Assembly: GCA_003597945.1 (NCBI GenBank)
Contig: QZJS01000053.1
Coordinates: 1-64,000, forward strand
Length of the DNA: 64,000 bases
Direction of reading: 5' to 3'
Origin: Desulfobacteraceae bacterium
GTDB taxonomy: Bacteria > Desulfobacterota > Desulfobacteria > Desulfobacterales > Desulfosalsimonadaceae
Shown: in pieces, positions 10,335 through 22,196 of the stretch
How the letters are laid out: every line of letters starts with the position of its first letter
Numbering within the stretch: the stretch's first letter is position 1
Notes under the pieces: generated by a model
Told to the model about the DNA's origin: nothing
Database searches by the model: none
What the model saw: only the letters and a program-made list of their open reading frames with translations
Program-made: the position numbers and the translations under genes

Positions 10335-11582
10335 TTAGACCGCCAACAGTTCCTTACGCAGCAGATCAAGGGTACCCATAGCAAAAATCTGTTTATTATA
10401 CAACCGATCCTTAAACGGAGATTGATGTTTTCGGGAAAAAACCCCTTTCGGCCCGGCAATGCCGATGCAGACACATCCCACGGGCTTGCCTTCCGTGGCG
10501 CCCGAAGGGCCGGCAATGCCGGTGACCGATACCCCGTAATCCGCGCCCGCGATTCGTTTTACGCCTTCCGCCATCTGCATGGCCGTTTCTTCGGAAACCG
10601 CCCCGAACGCGGCGATGGTATCTTTAGAAACACCTAATAAATCGGTCTTTGCGCGATTGGCATACGTAACGGCGGAAAGCAAAAAATAGGCCGAACTGCC
10701 GGCCACGTTGGTGATCCAATCCGATATCAGACCGCCCGTGCAGCTTTCCGCCACGGCCAGGGTCGCGCCATTTTGGCGCAGCAACTGCCCCACGGTTTCT
10801 TCCATGGTCTGCCCTGTAGATGAAAACAGATGATCCCCGATTTGAGCCATTACCCAGGCATGGGCATTTGCAAGATCGCGGTCCGGATAGCCGGACCCAT
10901 GGCCGATGGCCGATAATTTCACATAAATTGCGGGAAAACGGGCAATTGTGCCGATCCTGACACCGGGATGCAGGTCTTTAAAATGTTTCAGTTTGTCATT
11001 GATGCGCGCCTCCGGGACGCCGAACACGGAGACCGAACGTGTCAATAGAACAGCGTCGTCGCTGCCCGATCGGGCCAGTAGATCCGGGATCACCGCGGTG
11101 GCCAGCATATGCGCCATTTCCACGGGCACGCCGGGCAGAAAATAGAACCGGCATCGATTGACGGTCATCAAAAAACCCGGCGCGGTGCCCCGGGAATTTA
11201 AAAGCGGGACCGCGCCCTGGGGAAGCAGGGCCTGCTTATGGTCCGACGGGGACATGGAACGGGAAAATCGCCTGAAAAATTCAGCAATACCGGCCAGGGC
11301 AGCCGCGTTTTCCAGCAGCGGCACGCCGGCGGCCAGGGCGGCGGCCTCTGCCGTCAGATCATCCATGGTGGGACCCAGACCGCCCGTGACCACGGCAATA
11401 TCGGCCCGAGTCGCGACTTCAAGCAGCACCGCCGCCAGCGTCTCCAGGTCGTCGCCAACGCAGGTATGCCGCGAAATCTTTATTCCCGCATCAGCGAGCG
11501 CGGCCGCAATATGGGCCGCATTGCTGTCAACTATGGTTCCCTGGCACACTTCATCGCCCGTAGACAAAAGTTCGGCAATCAT
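10335..11582 (-). CDS. cinA: CinA family competence/damage-inducible protein (nicotinamide-nucleotide amidase type)
   Basis: 415 aa; AELLSTGDEVCQGTIVDSNAAHIA, VTGGLGPTMDDLTAEAAA, AVAESCTGGLISDWITNVAGSSAYF. Confidence 0.9.
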   Translation of the reverse strand: MIAELLSTGDEVCQGTIVDSNAAHIAAALADAGIKISRHTCVGDDLETLAAVLLEVATRADIAVVTGGLGPTMDDLTAEAAALAAGVPLLENAAALAGIAEFFRRFSRSMSPSDHKQALLPQGAVPLLNSRGTAPGFLMTVNRCRFYFLPGVPVEMAHMLATAVIPDLLARSGSDDAVLLTRSVSVFGVPEARINDKLKHFKDLHPGVRIGTIARFPAIYVKLSAIGHGSGYPDRDLANAHAWVMAQIGDHLFSSTGQTMEETVGQLLRQNGATLAVAESCTGGLISDWITNVAGSSAYFLLSAVTYANRAKTDLLGVSKDTIAAFGAVSEETAMQMAEGVKRIAGADYGVSVTGIAGPSGATEGKPVGCVCIGIAGPKGVFSRKHQSPFKDRLYNKQIFAMGTLDLLRKELLAV

Positions 11583-11637
11583 TTATCCTCCTGAGGCGGC
11601 TAAGTAATAGTGGGCATGAAAACTAAAGACTGAAACA

Positions 11638-12744
11638 TCAGATATCATCGGCCGCCAGGTCGCAGCATTTTATGGCGCTTTGATCGAGCATGCGCGGCAG
11701 CCCGCCGCGGTCGGACGGGATAAAGCCCATGGATTTTCGCCACACTTCATCATCCTCCATGCAGAAATAGATCAAGACATCCGGCGCATGGGACCGGATC
11801 CGGTCGATCATCCGACGGTACATGGCAATGCGCAGCGGCTTGAAATAGCGCATCTTCCCATCCAGCCCCTTGACAAACTCTCCGCAGGCAATGGCTGATC
11901 TCGGGAACCGCTGTTCAATAACGGTTTTAAGCGCGGGCATAAACCTCAAGGTGCCCAGGCTGATCCATACGACATTGCTTGGGTCCACGGATTGAAACAA
12001 TCGATCGATCACAAATAGATAATCGGTTTCACACCCCGGGTAAATGATGATGGGATCAAAATGAAACGCCAGCGGATATCCTTTTGCCTGGGCCTGGGAT
12101 GCCGCGACCAACCGGGCCTGCAGCTTGGTTGTCCGCCTTTCCTCGCCGGAGATGATGGTTTCCGTATTTAATGACCAGGCCAGGATGGTTTTGCGTTGAT
12201 GCCGGATCGGCAGCAGGTGCCCGATATTGACGGTCTTTGTTTTTAATTCGAGCACCGCGCGTTTCTGTTCGGCAAAACGACGGATCAACCGCTCTGAAAA
12301 CGGCAGAATATCATCCCAGATCAGGCTGTCGGTGAATTCGCCAGTACCAATGCGCGTGACGGTGTTTTCACCAAACAGACGGTCAAGGGCCGCAAACAGA
12401 TCCCCGTGGTTGACGAAATACTGGAGCACGGGCGGATGAAAATAGGATTGCAGGATGCAATAGGCGCAATCCATGGTGCAGAAAGTGCCGATATGCAGAA
12501 TCCGGTACCCGCAGCAGGTGTAATGACTGGTTCCGGGACAGTCCCGGACAAAGGCGCCCCTGTTCCGGGTGAGATAAAGGACGGTTTTGGCCAGACCCTC
12601 GGGATCGGGCGCATTGGAAAGAATGTCATGGATATGGCCGGCCCCGTCCACCACCCGGCACGGCACCTTCATCTTGTCACGGATCGCTTTGGTTTCCGGC
12701 AAATCCGCGACATCGCTGTCAATGTAGAGGGTCGAAATCTTCAA
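11638..12744 (-). CDS. SPL-type (spore photoproduct lyase-like) radical SAM protein
   Basis: 368 aa; radical SAM Cys motif FCTMDCAYCILQSYF and GTGEFTDSL. Confidence 0.8.
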   Translation of the reverse strand: MKISTLYIDSDVADLPETKAIRDKMKVPCRVVDGAGHIHDILSNAPDPEGLAKTVLYLTRNRGAFVRDCPGTSHYTCCGYRILHIGTFCTMDCAYCILQSYFHPPVLQYFVNHGDLFAALDRLFGENTVTRIGTGEFTDSLIWDDILPFSERLIRRFAEQKRAVLELKTKTVNIGHLLPIRHQRKTILAWSLNTETIISGEERRTTKLQARLVAASQAQAKGYPLAFHFDPIIIYPGCETDYLFVIDRLFQSVDPSNVVWISLGTLRFMPALKTVIEQRFPRSAIACGEFVKGLDGKMRYFKPLRIAMYRRMIDRIRSHAPDVLIYFCMEDDEVWRKSMGFIPSDRGGLPRMLDQSAIKCCDLAADDI

Positions 12745-13708
12745 AATCTTTATTGATCATCGACAAGAAATCCGGATCACGGGCCAGGGCATGCAAACCG
12801 GCAATCTGAATCTCGAGCTGTTCTAAAGATTGAAAATCAAGCACCACCCGATGCCGGTCCGCCTCAAAATCCTCGGGCGGGATCATTGACATGCCCTGGG
12901 GCAGAGACAGCTTTCGCATCTTCTGCCGGTACTGATCCCCGAAAGCCGCCATCACGGGAAACCGGCGGCGTCTGAGAATATCCATCAACCCGCGGATTTT
13001 CCGGGGACGATCAAGGTCCCCATCCGTTAACACACCCCGACATGCTTCATCAGACAACAGGGCTGCGTCCCCGGCCGGATCAATGCGCACAAGGTCCTGC
13101 ACCCATTGCAGAATGTCCTTCTGCTGGTTGAGGGTGGGTCTGAGCTGCTCAAAAACCGCGATCAGCCGTTTGGCCAGAGAGGGAGAAAAAATCGCATCAA
13201 GGCCAAGGGCGATGCTTAAGGGAATGGCGCCGGATAAAATGGCCTGCTGCAATGGCCCGGAAAGCGCGGTGATCCGGAGCAGTTTTTTGACCAGTCCGGG
13301 ATTCACCTCCATGCCGAGCCGCTTTGCGGCCTGACTCAGTTCAACCCCATCTCCGTAGAAAGCCGACAGCTTTGAAAGCGCGATGGATTGCTCGATCAGA
13401 TTGAGTTGACGATGAAACGTGTTGTCCGCGATGGCGACGCCGAGACAGTCGGATGCGGACGCATCACCGGGCATGATCCTGGCTTCGATTCCGGTCCGGC
13501 CCAGCATTCGGCACGCCAGTACGCGCTTAAATCCGGCCACGACAATACAGGCGCCATCCTCTGCTTCATAAAGGATCGGGGGATAAAGCAGCCCGATCCT
13601 GTCAATGGCGGCGGCAAGGTTATCGATGGGGCCCTGTGTTGATATCCGGAAACGCGCGTCTTTAACATCGATGCTGCGGAGCAGAATACTTTTAAAGCTA
13701 AATCGCAT
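12719..13708 (-). CDS. ParB N-terminal (ParB/Srx-like) domain protein
   Basis: 329 aa; [55 protein letters not shown]. Confidence 0.78.
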   Translation of the reverse strand: MRFSFKSILLRSIDVKDARFRISTQGPIDNLAAAIDRIGLLYPPILYEAEDGACIVVAGFKRVLACRMLGRTGIEARIMPGDASASDCLGVAIADNTFHRQLNLIEQSIALSKLSAFYGDGVELSQAAKRLGMEVNPGLVKKLLRITALSGPLQQAILSGAIPLSIALGLDAIFSPSLAKRLIAVFEQLRPTLNQQKDILQWVQDLVRIDPAGDAALLSDEACRGVLTDGDLDRPRKIRGLMDILRRRRFPVMAAFGDQYRQKMRKLSLPQGMSMIPPEDFEADRHRVVLDFQSLEQLEIQIAGLHALARDPDFLSMINKDFEDFDPLH

Positions 13709-14600
13709 CGGGGGTTCCGGTCAGCAGGGTGAGTGCTTCGCGGTATTTCAGACGGGTATTTTCAATGACCTCGGGCGGCAGTTCGGGCGCGGGAGGAGTT
13801 TTATTCCATTTGATGGATATGAGATAATCCCGCAGATACTGCTTATCGAAACTTTCCTGGGCGCCGCCCGGCTGATAGCGGTCTTTCGGCCAGAAGCGCG
13901 AGGAATCCGGAGTCAGGATTTCATCAATGAGAATCAGCCGGCCTTCAAAAATACCGAATTCAAATTTGGTATCGGCGATAATAATCCCTCGGGTCGCGGC
14001 ATATGCCGCGCCCTCTCGGTAAAGCGCGATGCTCAGGCGTCTGACATCATCGGCCGGCCCGGGGCCGATGAGCCGCACCACCTCATCATAATCGATATTA
14101 ATATCATGGGCGCCGAGTTCTTCCTTTGTGGAAGGCGTAAAAATGGGTTCGGGCAGTTGATCCGATTCTTTCAGGCCGTCCGGCAATGCAATGCCGCAGA
14201 TTGTCCCATCCTCAAGGTAGGACTTCCAGCCGGACCCGGATATATAACCACGGACCACGCATTCCACGGGCAACGGTTTGGCCTTGCGCACCAGCATGCT
14301 CCGGCCGCGCAACACATCCGCATAGGGCCGGCATGCTTCGGGATAGTCGTTGACATTACTTGAAATCAGATGATTGGGAACCAGATCGGCCATGCGGTCA
14401 AACCAGAACAGTGAAATTTCAGTCAGGATTTCGCCTTTCTGTGGAACGGGATTGGGCATGATGACATCAAAAGCGGAAATGCGGTCCGTGGCAACCATAA
14501 GAAGCGCGTCGCCCAGATCATAAAGATCTCTTACTTTTCCGCGTTTTATTAATTTTAAGCCTGGAAAATCGGTTTCATGGACGGTGGTGATTGTTTTCAT
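13698..14600 (-). CDS. purC: Phosphoribosylaminoimidazole-succinocarboxamide synthase
   Basis: 300 aa; [58 protein letters not shown]. Confidence 0.95.
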   Translation of the reverse strand: MKTITTVHETDFPGLKLIKRGKVRDLYDLGDALLMVATDRISAFDVIMPNPVPQKGEILTEISLFWFDRMADLVPNHLISSNVNDYPEACRPYADVLRGRSMLVRKAKPLPVECVVRGYISGSGWKSYLEDGTICGIALPDGLKESDQLPEPIFTPSTKEELGAHDINIDYDEVVRLIGPGPADDVRRLSIALYREGAAYAATRGIIIADTKFEFGIFEGRLILIDEILTPDSSRFWPKDRYQPGGAQESFDKQYLRDYLISIKWNKTPPAPELPPEVIENTRLKYREALTLLTGTPDAI

Positions 14601-14663
14601 GTATCTTCCGTATCTTTTTAAAAAAAATTCAGTTATGGCGACGGCGACAGCATCAACGGTGTT

Positions 14664-15011
14664 TTATCCATACTGCTTTTCAAACGCCTGGATATATTTT
14701 TTCAGCAATTCCAGGTCATTGGGTTTAAGATGAATAAATAAAATCCCTGCCTCGAACTTGCCTTCATCGCCGCGATTACAGTAAACAACTTTTCCTTTTA
14801 AATCAACGACTTCATCCTCAATACCGATGGACAATAACACGATATACTTTGTCTCAATCGGTTCATGGGTCTCCAGCCGAAGCCCGCTTTCGCTGATATC
14901 TAATGTCCGGCCCATCCCCTGGGTCCATGCCTTGCCGTCGGTATCCACGCATACATACGTCAACAGGTTTAATGAATCATACCGCTCGTGCTTTCGCTTG
15001 TTGTCGGTCAT
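14664..15011 (-). CDS. PilZ domain protein
   Basis: 115 aa; KRKHERYDSLNLLTYVCVD...GRTLDISESGLRLET. Confidence 0.8.
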   Translation of the reverse strand: MTDNKRKHERYDSLNLLTYVCVDTDGKAWTQGMGRTLDISESGLRLETHEPIETKYIVLLSIGIEDEVVDLKGKVVYCNRGDEGKFEAGILFIHLKPNDLELLKKYIQAFEKQYG

Positions 15012-15125
15012 TGCCAGGCTCCTTGTCGGTTAAATAAAATACTTGCTGCCGAAACCACCATCACACATCGTTTACCTAAAAAATCAATACTGTTTGGAAT
15101 ATGCCGTGTGCCGGCGCATATCTAA

Positions 15126-16316
15126 TTATTCATCAGCATACTTTTTGTATATATCAACAACCCGCCGGGTCGTCACGGATGTACATGTTGCCGTGTGTTG
15201 GGCCATATTCATCAATGTATTTGAAAGATTATCATATTCTTCCTTGATAACGGCTATATCGATTTCAGTCGCTTCAAAAGCATCATCGATATAAGCTTCG
15301 GCTGCAAACGGCTCGTGGGATGTCTGTAAAAAAGGGATATTGCCGACAATATCTCCTTGGGACAAGTGACATAACTCGACCAATTGCCTGCCTTCTTTCC
15401 GGACGATTTTCACCTGCCCGGAGGTAATCATGAAAACTTTCTCCTTATTGAACTTGTCTGTGATAAACGGCTTCATACCTTTAACATCGGCCATGTGCAT
15501 ATGATTCATGAGAGCATCGGCGCAAAAGGTTGTGATCTGTTTAAACCGCTTGTCAAGGGAGCGCAGAATGATTTTGAGATGCTCCGATAAGTTCACGAAT
15601 TCACGATAAATGCGGACGAAATCAAGAACACCCAGCTGCACCCGCCCCACCGCGACAACCGTAGCATTCCGCATATACCCCTTTTCCGCTATGGATTCAA
15701 GGCTGCCGACAAATGCACCTTCCCCCAGTCGAACGATCCGCGAGACGCCCTCGGGCATCAAACGGATCACCTCCACCGTCCCTTTCAGGACCACCCACAA
15801 CCAATTGCCGTATTTCTCCTGTATAACAATCTCCCTGCCATTGGCAAACTCTTCTTCATCCACCACATAAATATAATCGATTAAAGGGCCACGGACCAGA
15901 GGCAGATCCGATTCATCTTCGGTAATCAGGTTTGACTGCTTCTGTACGGAAGCGCGGCCCAGTTTTTCAACAGCGCCGTCATCAACCATTCGCAATCCAT
16001 CTAGAATCAGTTCCATGCGATTTTTTTTAATCAGTTTCTGTGAGGAAATCGGTTCCGCCGAGAATTCGAACTGTGCATCCATCCAGCCGAAAAGCGTATT
16101 AAGCGCCTCCTGTCCCTGTAATTCGCCGTTCTCAGCATTAACGGGATTGCCCTCCTCAAGAAAAATGTAACCCGGGTGAGGTGCGTAAAGGCTCGTCAGT
16201 TTGAGAATGCCCGTACTCCCGTTGCCGCCGAGGATCTGAAGCATTTCACCGAGATTGATAAAGCTCAGGCTGCCCTTTAAAACCACATTCGACTTATTCA
16301 TGATCCATCCGCCCAT
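15126..16316 (-). CDS. DUF4388-type domain protein with two cyclic-nucleotide-binding-like domains
   Basis: 396 aa; KGSLSFINLGEMLQILGGNGSTGILKL N-terminus; GRASVQKQ...EKYGNWLWVVLKGTVEVIRLMPEGVSRIVRLGEGAFVG and a second cNMP-like repeat. Confidence 0.75.
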   Translation of the reverse strand: MGGWIMNKSNVVLKGSLSFINLGEMLQILGGNGSTGILKLTSLYAPHPGYIFLEEGNPVNAENGELQGQEALNTLFGWMDAQFEFSAEPISSQKLIKKNRMELILDGLRMVDDGAVEKLGRASVQKQSNLITEDESDLPLVRGPLIDYIYVVDEEEFANGREIVIQEKYGNWLWVVLKGTVEVIRLMPEGVSRIVRLGEGAFVGSLESIAEKGYMRNATVVAVGRVQLGVLDFVRIYREFVNLSEHLKIILRSLDKRFKQITTFCADALMNHMHMADVKGMKPFITDKFNKEKVFMITSGQVKIVRKEGRQLVELCHLSQGDIVGNIPFLQTSHEPFAAEAYIDDAFEATEIDIAVIKEEYDNLSNTLMNMAQHTATCTSVTTRRVVDIYKKYADE

Positions 16317-16918
16317 TTGAATTCTTTTTGAAGATGCGCAAGGATCAGCTTGATGGTATGGGTCAGAGTTTTGCCCACCCCTTCTCCGGTCAATGCGCTG
16401 GTGGGAAAAGACTGCACTTTCAACTGGCGGTTGAGTTCTTTTTCCATTTTTTCAATAGACATGATGGGCAATCCCGTATTTTCCAGGTCGCGTTTATTGT
16501 ATTGAAGCGACAGTGGAATTCTACGGATGTCGAGACCCATTTTCTTTAAATTCTCATGCAGATCTTTAAGCGACATCATGTTTTTTTCACGCCGGACCGC
16601 CAATGAATCAGCGACGAAAATGATTCCGTCCGCACCCCTCAATACGAGTTCTCGAGTGGCGCGGTATTTGACCTGGCCCGGCACGGTATATAACTGGACC
16701 CGAACATCACACCCCCTGATCTTGCCCAGCCCAATGGGCAGAAAATCAAAAAACAGGGTCCGGTCCCCTTCTGTGTCGATGGATATCATCTTGCCGGCCA
16801 CCTGTTTGGAAAAATTTTTATTAATATATTCTAAATTTGCTGTTTTCCCGCTCCTGCCGGGTCCGTAATAGACGAGCTTGCATTCAATCTGCCGGTTCTT
16901 TAAATTAATGACTGCCAT
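16298..16918 (-). CDS. MglA-like small GTPase
   Basis: 206 aa; VYYGPGRSGKTANLEYINKNF, YTVPGQVKYRATRELVLRGADGIIFVADS, LQYNKRDL. Confidence 0.9.
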   Translation of the reverse strand: MAVINLKNRQIECKLVYYGPGRSGKTANLEYINKNFSKQVAGKMISIDTEGDRTLFFDFLPIGLGKIRGCDVRVQLYTVPGQVKYRATRELVLRGADGIIFVADSLAVRREKNMMSLKDLHENLKKMGLDIRRIPLSLQYNKRDLENTGLPIMSIEKMEKELNRQLKVQSFPTSALTGEGVGKTLTHTIKLILAHLQKEFKWADGS

Positions 16919-16969
16919 CGCAATCCGACTCCCATCCCACTGGTTTTTTCCTTATATACCGCTCACTGA

Positions 16970-17887
16970 TCAGGATTTGATGTCGATAATTTTAATCGAA
17001 AAACTGTAGTCCCCCCTTTTGGGTCCCGCTTCAATGGCTTTTTTTGACGACAGGAATCCGGTGCCCGAAAAAATCGCCGCCGGCGAATAAAAAATAATGT
17101 CTTTTAACATATTTCCCGGATTCAGACCATTTATCAGATCCTTTTCCTTTTTGGGAATAATGATCTGGATGTATTTACCCGACTGAAAGCTCACCTCAAA
17201 CTCAACCCGTTCTCCTTTTCTGGGACCACCCGGCAAAGAAAATTTTGTGGCGCTGATATCGAGAATATCTTCATCATTGATTTCGGAATCCGGTTCGATG
17301 GTTTTCTGGAGTTCAACCCCGGCAATTTCCCGGGTGACGCCGGCGGCTGCTAAAACCTCCTGAAAATGACCAAGGACAATGGCCAGTTCTTCGGGTGGGA
17401 AAAACCGGGTTTTCTTCCATTTCTGAAAAAGGGAAACGGCATATTCCACGTAATTCTGCTGTATCCAGCACGAAAGAAGATTCTTGGCCGCTTCCACACG
17501 AAGCGACTCGTATTCCAGTAAACGCGTCAATTCCTCAATAGCTTTATCATATTGCCCGAACTTGGCCAATGCGATGGCGCCTCCTAATGAGGATGAACCT
17601 TTGGCCTCCGGATCATCATAGGTGAACATTTCCTTCATCAATGTCTGGGCGTCTTCGGAAACTTTAGGCGGCGGCGTCGGGGCGCTGATCCGTTTCATCT
17701 TCTTGTTCAACTCGTCGATCCTGGAGGCGATTTTTGCCAGAAGAGATTTTCTTTGCCGGATATTGCTGTTGGCTTTGATGAGGGCCTCGATAGCGGTATA
17801 TTTATCAATAGCCTCATCTAACAGACCCTGGCTGCGGTAAAGTTCGGCCTCTTTAAAATCCAGCTTGATTTTGCTTATCAGGTCCAT
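16970..17887 (-). CDS. TPR-like protein of unknown function
   Basis: 305 aa; KEAELYRSQGLLDEAIDKYTAIEALI, KFGQYDKAIEELTRLLEYES helical repeats. Confidence 0.6.
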   Translation of the reverse strand: MDLISKIKLDFKEAELYRSQGLLDEAIDKYTAIEALIKANSNIRQRKSLLAKIASRIDELNKKMKRISAPTPPPKVSEDAQTLMKEMFTYDDPEAKGSSSLGGAIALAKFGQYDKAIEELTRLLEYESLRVEAAKNLLSCWIQQNYVEYAVSLFQKWKKTRFFPPEELAIVLGHFQEVLAAAGVTREIAGVELQKTIEPDSEINDEDILDISATKFSLPGGPRKGERVEFEVSFQSGKYIQIIIPKKEKDLINGLNPGNMLKDIIFYSPAAIFSGTGFLSSKKAIEAGPKRGDYSFSIKIIDIKS

Positions 17888-18137
17888 TAATCGCCCTTGC
17901 TTCTCCGGAAACCCCTTCCGGCCGAAAATAAAAAATAATGATCAGATGTCAGCAGATACCTTACCATATTTTCTTACGGCTGTTAATGATTAAGTTTAAT
18001 GTAATCGTAAAAAGTTTTTTTCTAACAGGAATCCGCATCCTCAAATAAAAAGACGGCGTTTTCAACAATAAACAAAATCCTTCAGAAATCAAAAAAGGCT
18101 ACCACTGCATGATAATTATCTCAAGAAAATTTTGCAG

Positions 18138-20861
18138 TTAGCTTCCCCGCAACAGCTCTTTGCGAACCGCCGTTCCCAGTTTTTCGATGCTGTACGGTTT
18201 TTTTAAAAATTCGCCCGCACCGGCCTGTCGGGCTGCGGCAACGTCCTCGGTTACGGAGAATCCGCTGGCAATGACCGCGCGCTGTCCGGGGCACTGCCGC
18301 GCAATCCGCTTATAAGTTTCCAGACCGCTCATGCCCGTGGGCATGATCATATCCAGCAGAATCAGGTCCACCGAGTTTTTACCGACATAGGTTAAGGCCT
18401 CGGCACCGCTGGAAACCGATTCCGCCTCATAACCTAAAGCCGTCAACATTTGCGTGGCGATTTCCCGCTGGTTTTCTTCATCATCCACCACAAGAATTTT
18501 TTCACCATGCCCCAGAAGCATATCACGGGGCAGACGGGATACGGAATCCTTGATGCTTTCCCGGGTGATGGGAAAATAAAGATCAAAACGGGTACCGTCT
18601 TCATTACTGATCACGTTGATATAACCGCTGTGGTCCTGGATCGTATTCCACACCACGGTCAGACCAAGGCCGGTGCCGCTGCGACCCATCACCTTCCTGG
18701 TATAAAACGGCTCAAAAATGCGTTCGATTTCATTCTTTGAGATACCCGGACCGCTGTCGGCCACGGACAAAAGGGCGTATTCGCCGATCTGGACATCACT
18801 GTAGCCCTTTAATGGCTTATCAAGATAACAGTTGCTGGTGGATATGACAATTTCACCAATGGTTTCAACTGCTTCGGCCGCGTTAATCACCAGGTTCATC
18901 AGGCTTTTACGGATATGCAGGCGGGAGCCCTTTACATTAAACACCTCTGTTTCAAGAACGGTTTTAACCTGAACATCAGGGTAATAATTTCTCAGTTTAT
19001 GATATTCCGGTGAAATCAGGTATTCCTTGACCACGCTGTTAATATTGAGCGGTTCCCGCGTACACGCGAACCCCCTGGAAATAGTGGTCAGATCATTGAC
19101 CACGGCAGCGGCGCGTTCGCCGGACTCCTGGATGGTTTTAAGTGCCTTTCGCGTTTTCTCATCGAGGCCCGGTTTCATCAGAAGCAATTCCGGATAACTC
19201 ACGATGCCTGAAAGGATATTGTTCAAGTCATGGGCAACGCCGCCGGCAAGAAGCCCGAGGGCTTCCATCTTTTTCGCCAGGGCCAGCTTTTCACGCAGGG
19301 ACTGGGTTTCTTCTTCAGCCGCCTTCCGGTCGGAAATATCTCTTACAACGGAAACCGCCACGCTTTTCCCATAATAAGCCATTGCACGATTCCGAATAAC
19401 AATAGGAAACCGTGAACCATCTTTCCTGATGCCCTCAACTTCTGAAAAGCGGAAAGCATTGACCATTTGTTTAAAATTTATCTCGTCGCGGTATTCCGGG
19501 GAGATGACATCCAGAAACTTTTTCTTTCCGATTACTTCCTTACGGTCGTATCCGAACATTTTTAAAAACTGCTCGTTGACCTGGAGCACAATGCCGTTAT
19601 CATGAATGGTGATCGCTTCCAAAGCGGCATCCGAAAGTTGACGGAAACGCTCTTCGCTTTCCCTCAGCGCTTTAACGGAACGTTTCCGATCGGTGACATC
19701 CCGGAAATTCCAGACGCGGCCGATGATGGCCCCGGCCTGCTTGAGCGGGCATGAAAACCGCTCGAAAACCCGCCCGTCCCGGAAAAAAATTTCATCCAGT
19801 ATTTCAGAGTCGGTTTGATAAAATTCATCCGTCTTTTGTTTGAAACTGCCGGGATTATTCATCTGTCCCGCCAGATAGTCAATCAGTTCCGACTCAAAAT
19901 GGTTCTTCTTAAATTCCTCCGGGAGTTTCAACATCTGATAAAATCTGTCGTTTGCATTAATGATGCTGCGGTTTTTATCCACCACGAGAATCCCACCTGC
20001 GGAACTTTCGAAGATAGCCCTTAGCTGAGCCTCGTTGCTGCGAATGGCAGCTTCACTTTTCTTCCGCTCCCGAATCTCGACCTCCAACTGCCGGTTCAGT
20101 GCGGCCAGCGTGGTTTCCCTTCTGCGAACCTGGCCGGCCATGTTCACAAAATTGCTGACGATCAAGTTAATTTCCTTCTGTTTAGCGGCGGGGAATCGAT
20201 AGTCGTAATTGCCCATGGAAATCTGGTGGATTCCCTGCATCAGCGACTCAAACGGTTTTCCCATAAACAATCTCAAAAAAAAGCTGGTCACAAGAATCAA
20301 CGATAAAATGATCAGTAACAGCGTTAGAAAACTAGATTGCAAAAGCTGTTCAAGATTGTCCTGATAAACTCTTCGCGTCAAACCGATCTCCACATGACCG
20401 ATGCTCCGGCCCTCATGTCGAATGTCGGATGATGCTATAATAATATCTTTTTCCCTTGACTTGGTCTTGGAAAACAGTACCTGCTCGGAAAAAGACCGGG
20501 GCGAAGCCTGATGTTTCTCGGATATCTTAAGGTTAGCCACGAGTGCGTTGGTAAAATAGGAATCCGCGATCTTGATGACGCTGTTGTGATCCAGTGTCCA
20601 GAGGGGCAGTTCAAGACTGTCGGCCAGATAGAGGATATATTCATCCGCCAGTTGCTTGAGGCGATTTTCTTCCTGCCGCAACAAATAAAGATAACTGGCG
20701 AAAATGGTGATCATGGAAACCGTGATCACCATCAATACAAGGCCGACGGTCAGATCTCTTGCGATGGTCCGTTCACCGGCGAACACATTCCCAAGACCCC
20801 TTTTGAATGATTCCGATTCCATCTGACCGTTGCTGTTGGATGTGATAAGGTGGTTGGCCAC
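18138..20861 (-). CDS. Hybrid sensor histidine kinase (TM, HAMP-like, PAS domains, HATPase, receiver)
   Basis: 907 aa; AGGVAHDLNNILSGIVSYPELL, ADSGPGISKNEIERIFEPFYTRKVMGRSGTGLGL, ILVVDDEENQREIATQML. Confidence 0.92.
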   Translation of the reverse strand: MANHLITSNSNGQMESESFKRGLGNVFAGERTIARDLTVGLVLMVITVSMITIFASYLYLLRQEENRLKQLADEYILYLADSLELPLWTLDHNSVIKIADSYFTNALVANLKISEKHQASPRSFSEQVLFSKTKSREKDIIIASSDIRHEGRSIGHVEIGLTRRVYQDNLEQLLQSSFLTLLLIILSLILVTSFFLRLFMGKPFESLMQGIHQISMGNYDYRFPAAKQKEINLIVSNFVNMAGQVRRRETTLAALNRQLEVEIRERKKSEAAIRSNEAQLRAIFESSAGGILVVDKNRSIINANDRFYQMLKLPEEFKKNHFESELIDYLAGQMNNPGSFKQKTDEFYQTDSEILDEIFFRDGRVFERFSCPLKQAGAIIGRVWNFRDVTDRKRSVKALRESEERFRQLSDAALEAITIHDNGIVLQVNEQFLKMFGYDRKEVIGKKKFLDVISPEYRDEINFKQMVNAFRFSEVEGIRKDGSRFPIVIRNRAMAYYGKSVAVSVVRDISDRKAAEEETQSLREKLALAKKMEALGLLAGGVAHDLNNILSGIVSYPELLLMKPGLDEKTRKALKTIQESGERAAAVVNDLTTISRGFACTREPLNINSVVKEYLISPEYHKLRNYYPDVQVKTVLETEVFNVKGSRLHIRKSLMNLVINAAEAVETIGEIVISTSNCYLDKPLKGYSDVQIGEYALLSVADSGPGISKNEIERIFEPFYTRKVMGRSGTGLGLTVVWNTIQDHSGYINVISNEDGTRFDLYFPITRESIKDSVSRLPRDMLLGHGEKILVVDDEENQREIATQMLTALGYEAESVSSGAEALTYVGKNSVDLILLDMIMPTGMSGLETYKRIARQCPGQRAVIASGFSVTEDVAAARQAGAGEFLKKPYSIEKLGTAVRKELLRGS

Positions 20862-21035
20862 TGGCGGATTGCCGGCTACCCTGAATTAATGCTTTGTACC
20901 AGGTGATTGTTTAAATATTTACGTTTAATCCGGTCCATTGTCAAGTTCTGTCTTTAACAATTCTGCCTTTAACAATATATTGATAATTATAAAAATTCAA
21001 ATAGATAAACGCGTAAGTCATCGTTAAAATATCTA

Positions 21036-21064
21036 TTGACATGCCACGGGATATCAAGTGTAAA
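21036..21064 (+). promoter_or_regulatory. Candidate sigma70 promoter for mdh (TTGACA-17-TGTAAA)
   Basis: Consensus -35, 17-bp spacer, near-consensus -10 upstream of mdh. Confidence 0.45.
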
Positions 21065-21152
21065 TATAAGGGACATGCCTGCGGCAACAAATCTCCCTGC
21101 GGCAATAGGCGCCGACAGCGGATACAAACCACTGAATCCCTATTTTTATTAA

Positions 21153-22106
<954 letters not shown>

Positions 22107-22196
22107 GACGGGGCCGATTCATCCTCTGTTGCTTATAACATAAAGCCGCACGGGCGGCGACACGGACCGACGCCCCGTATACCGGGGAATCGACAT

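Noticed and set aside
22170-22195. CCCCGTATACCGGGG hairpin between convergent mdh and uvrC
   Set aside because: Only a 5-bp stem with no T tract; too weak to call a terminator.
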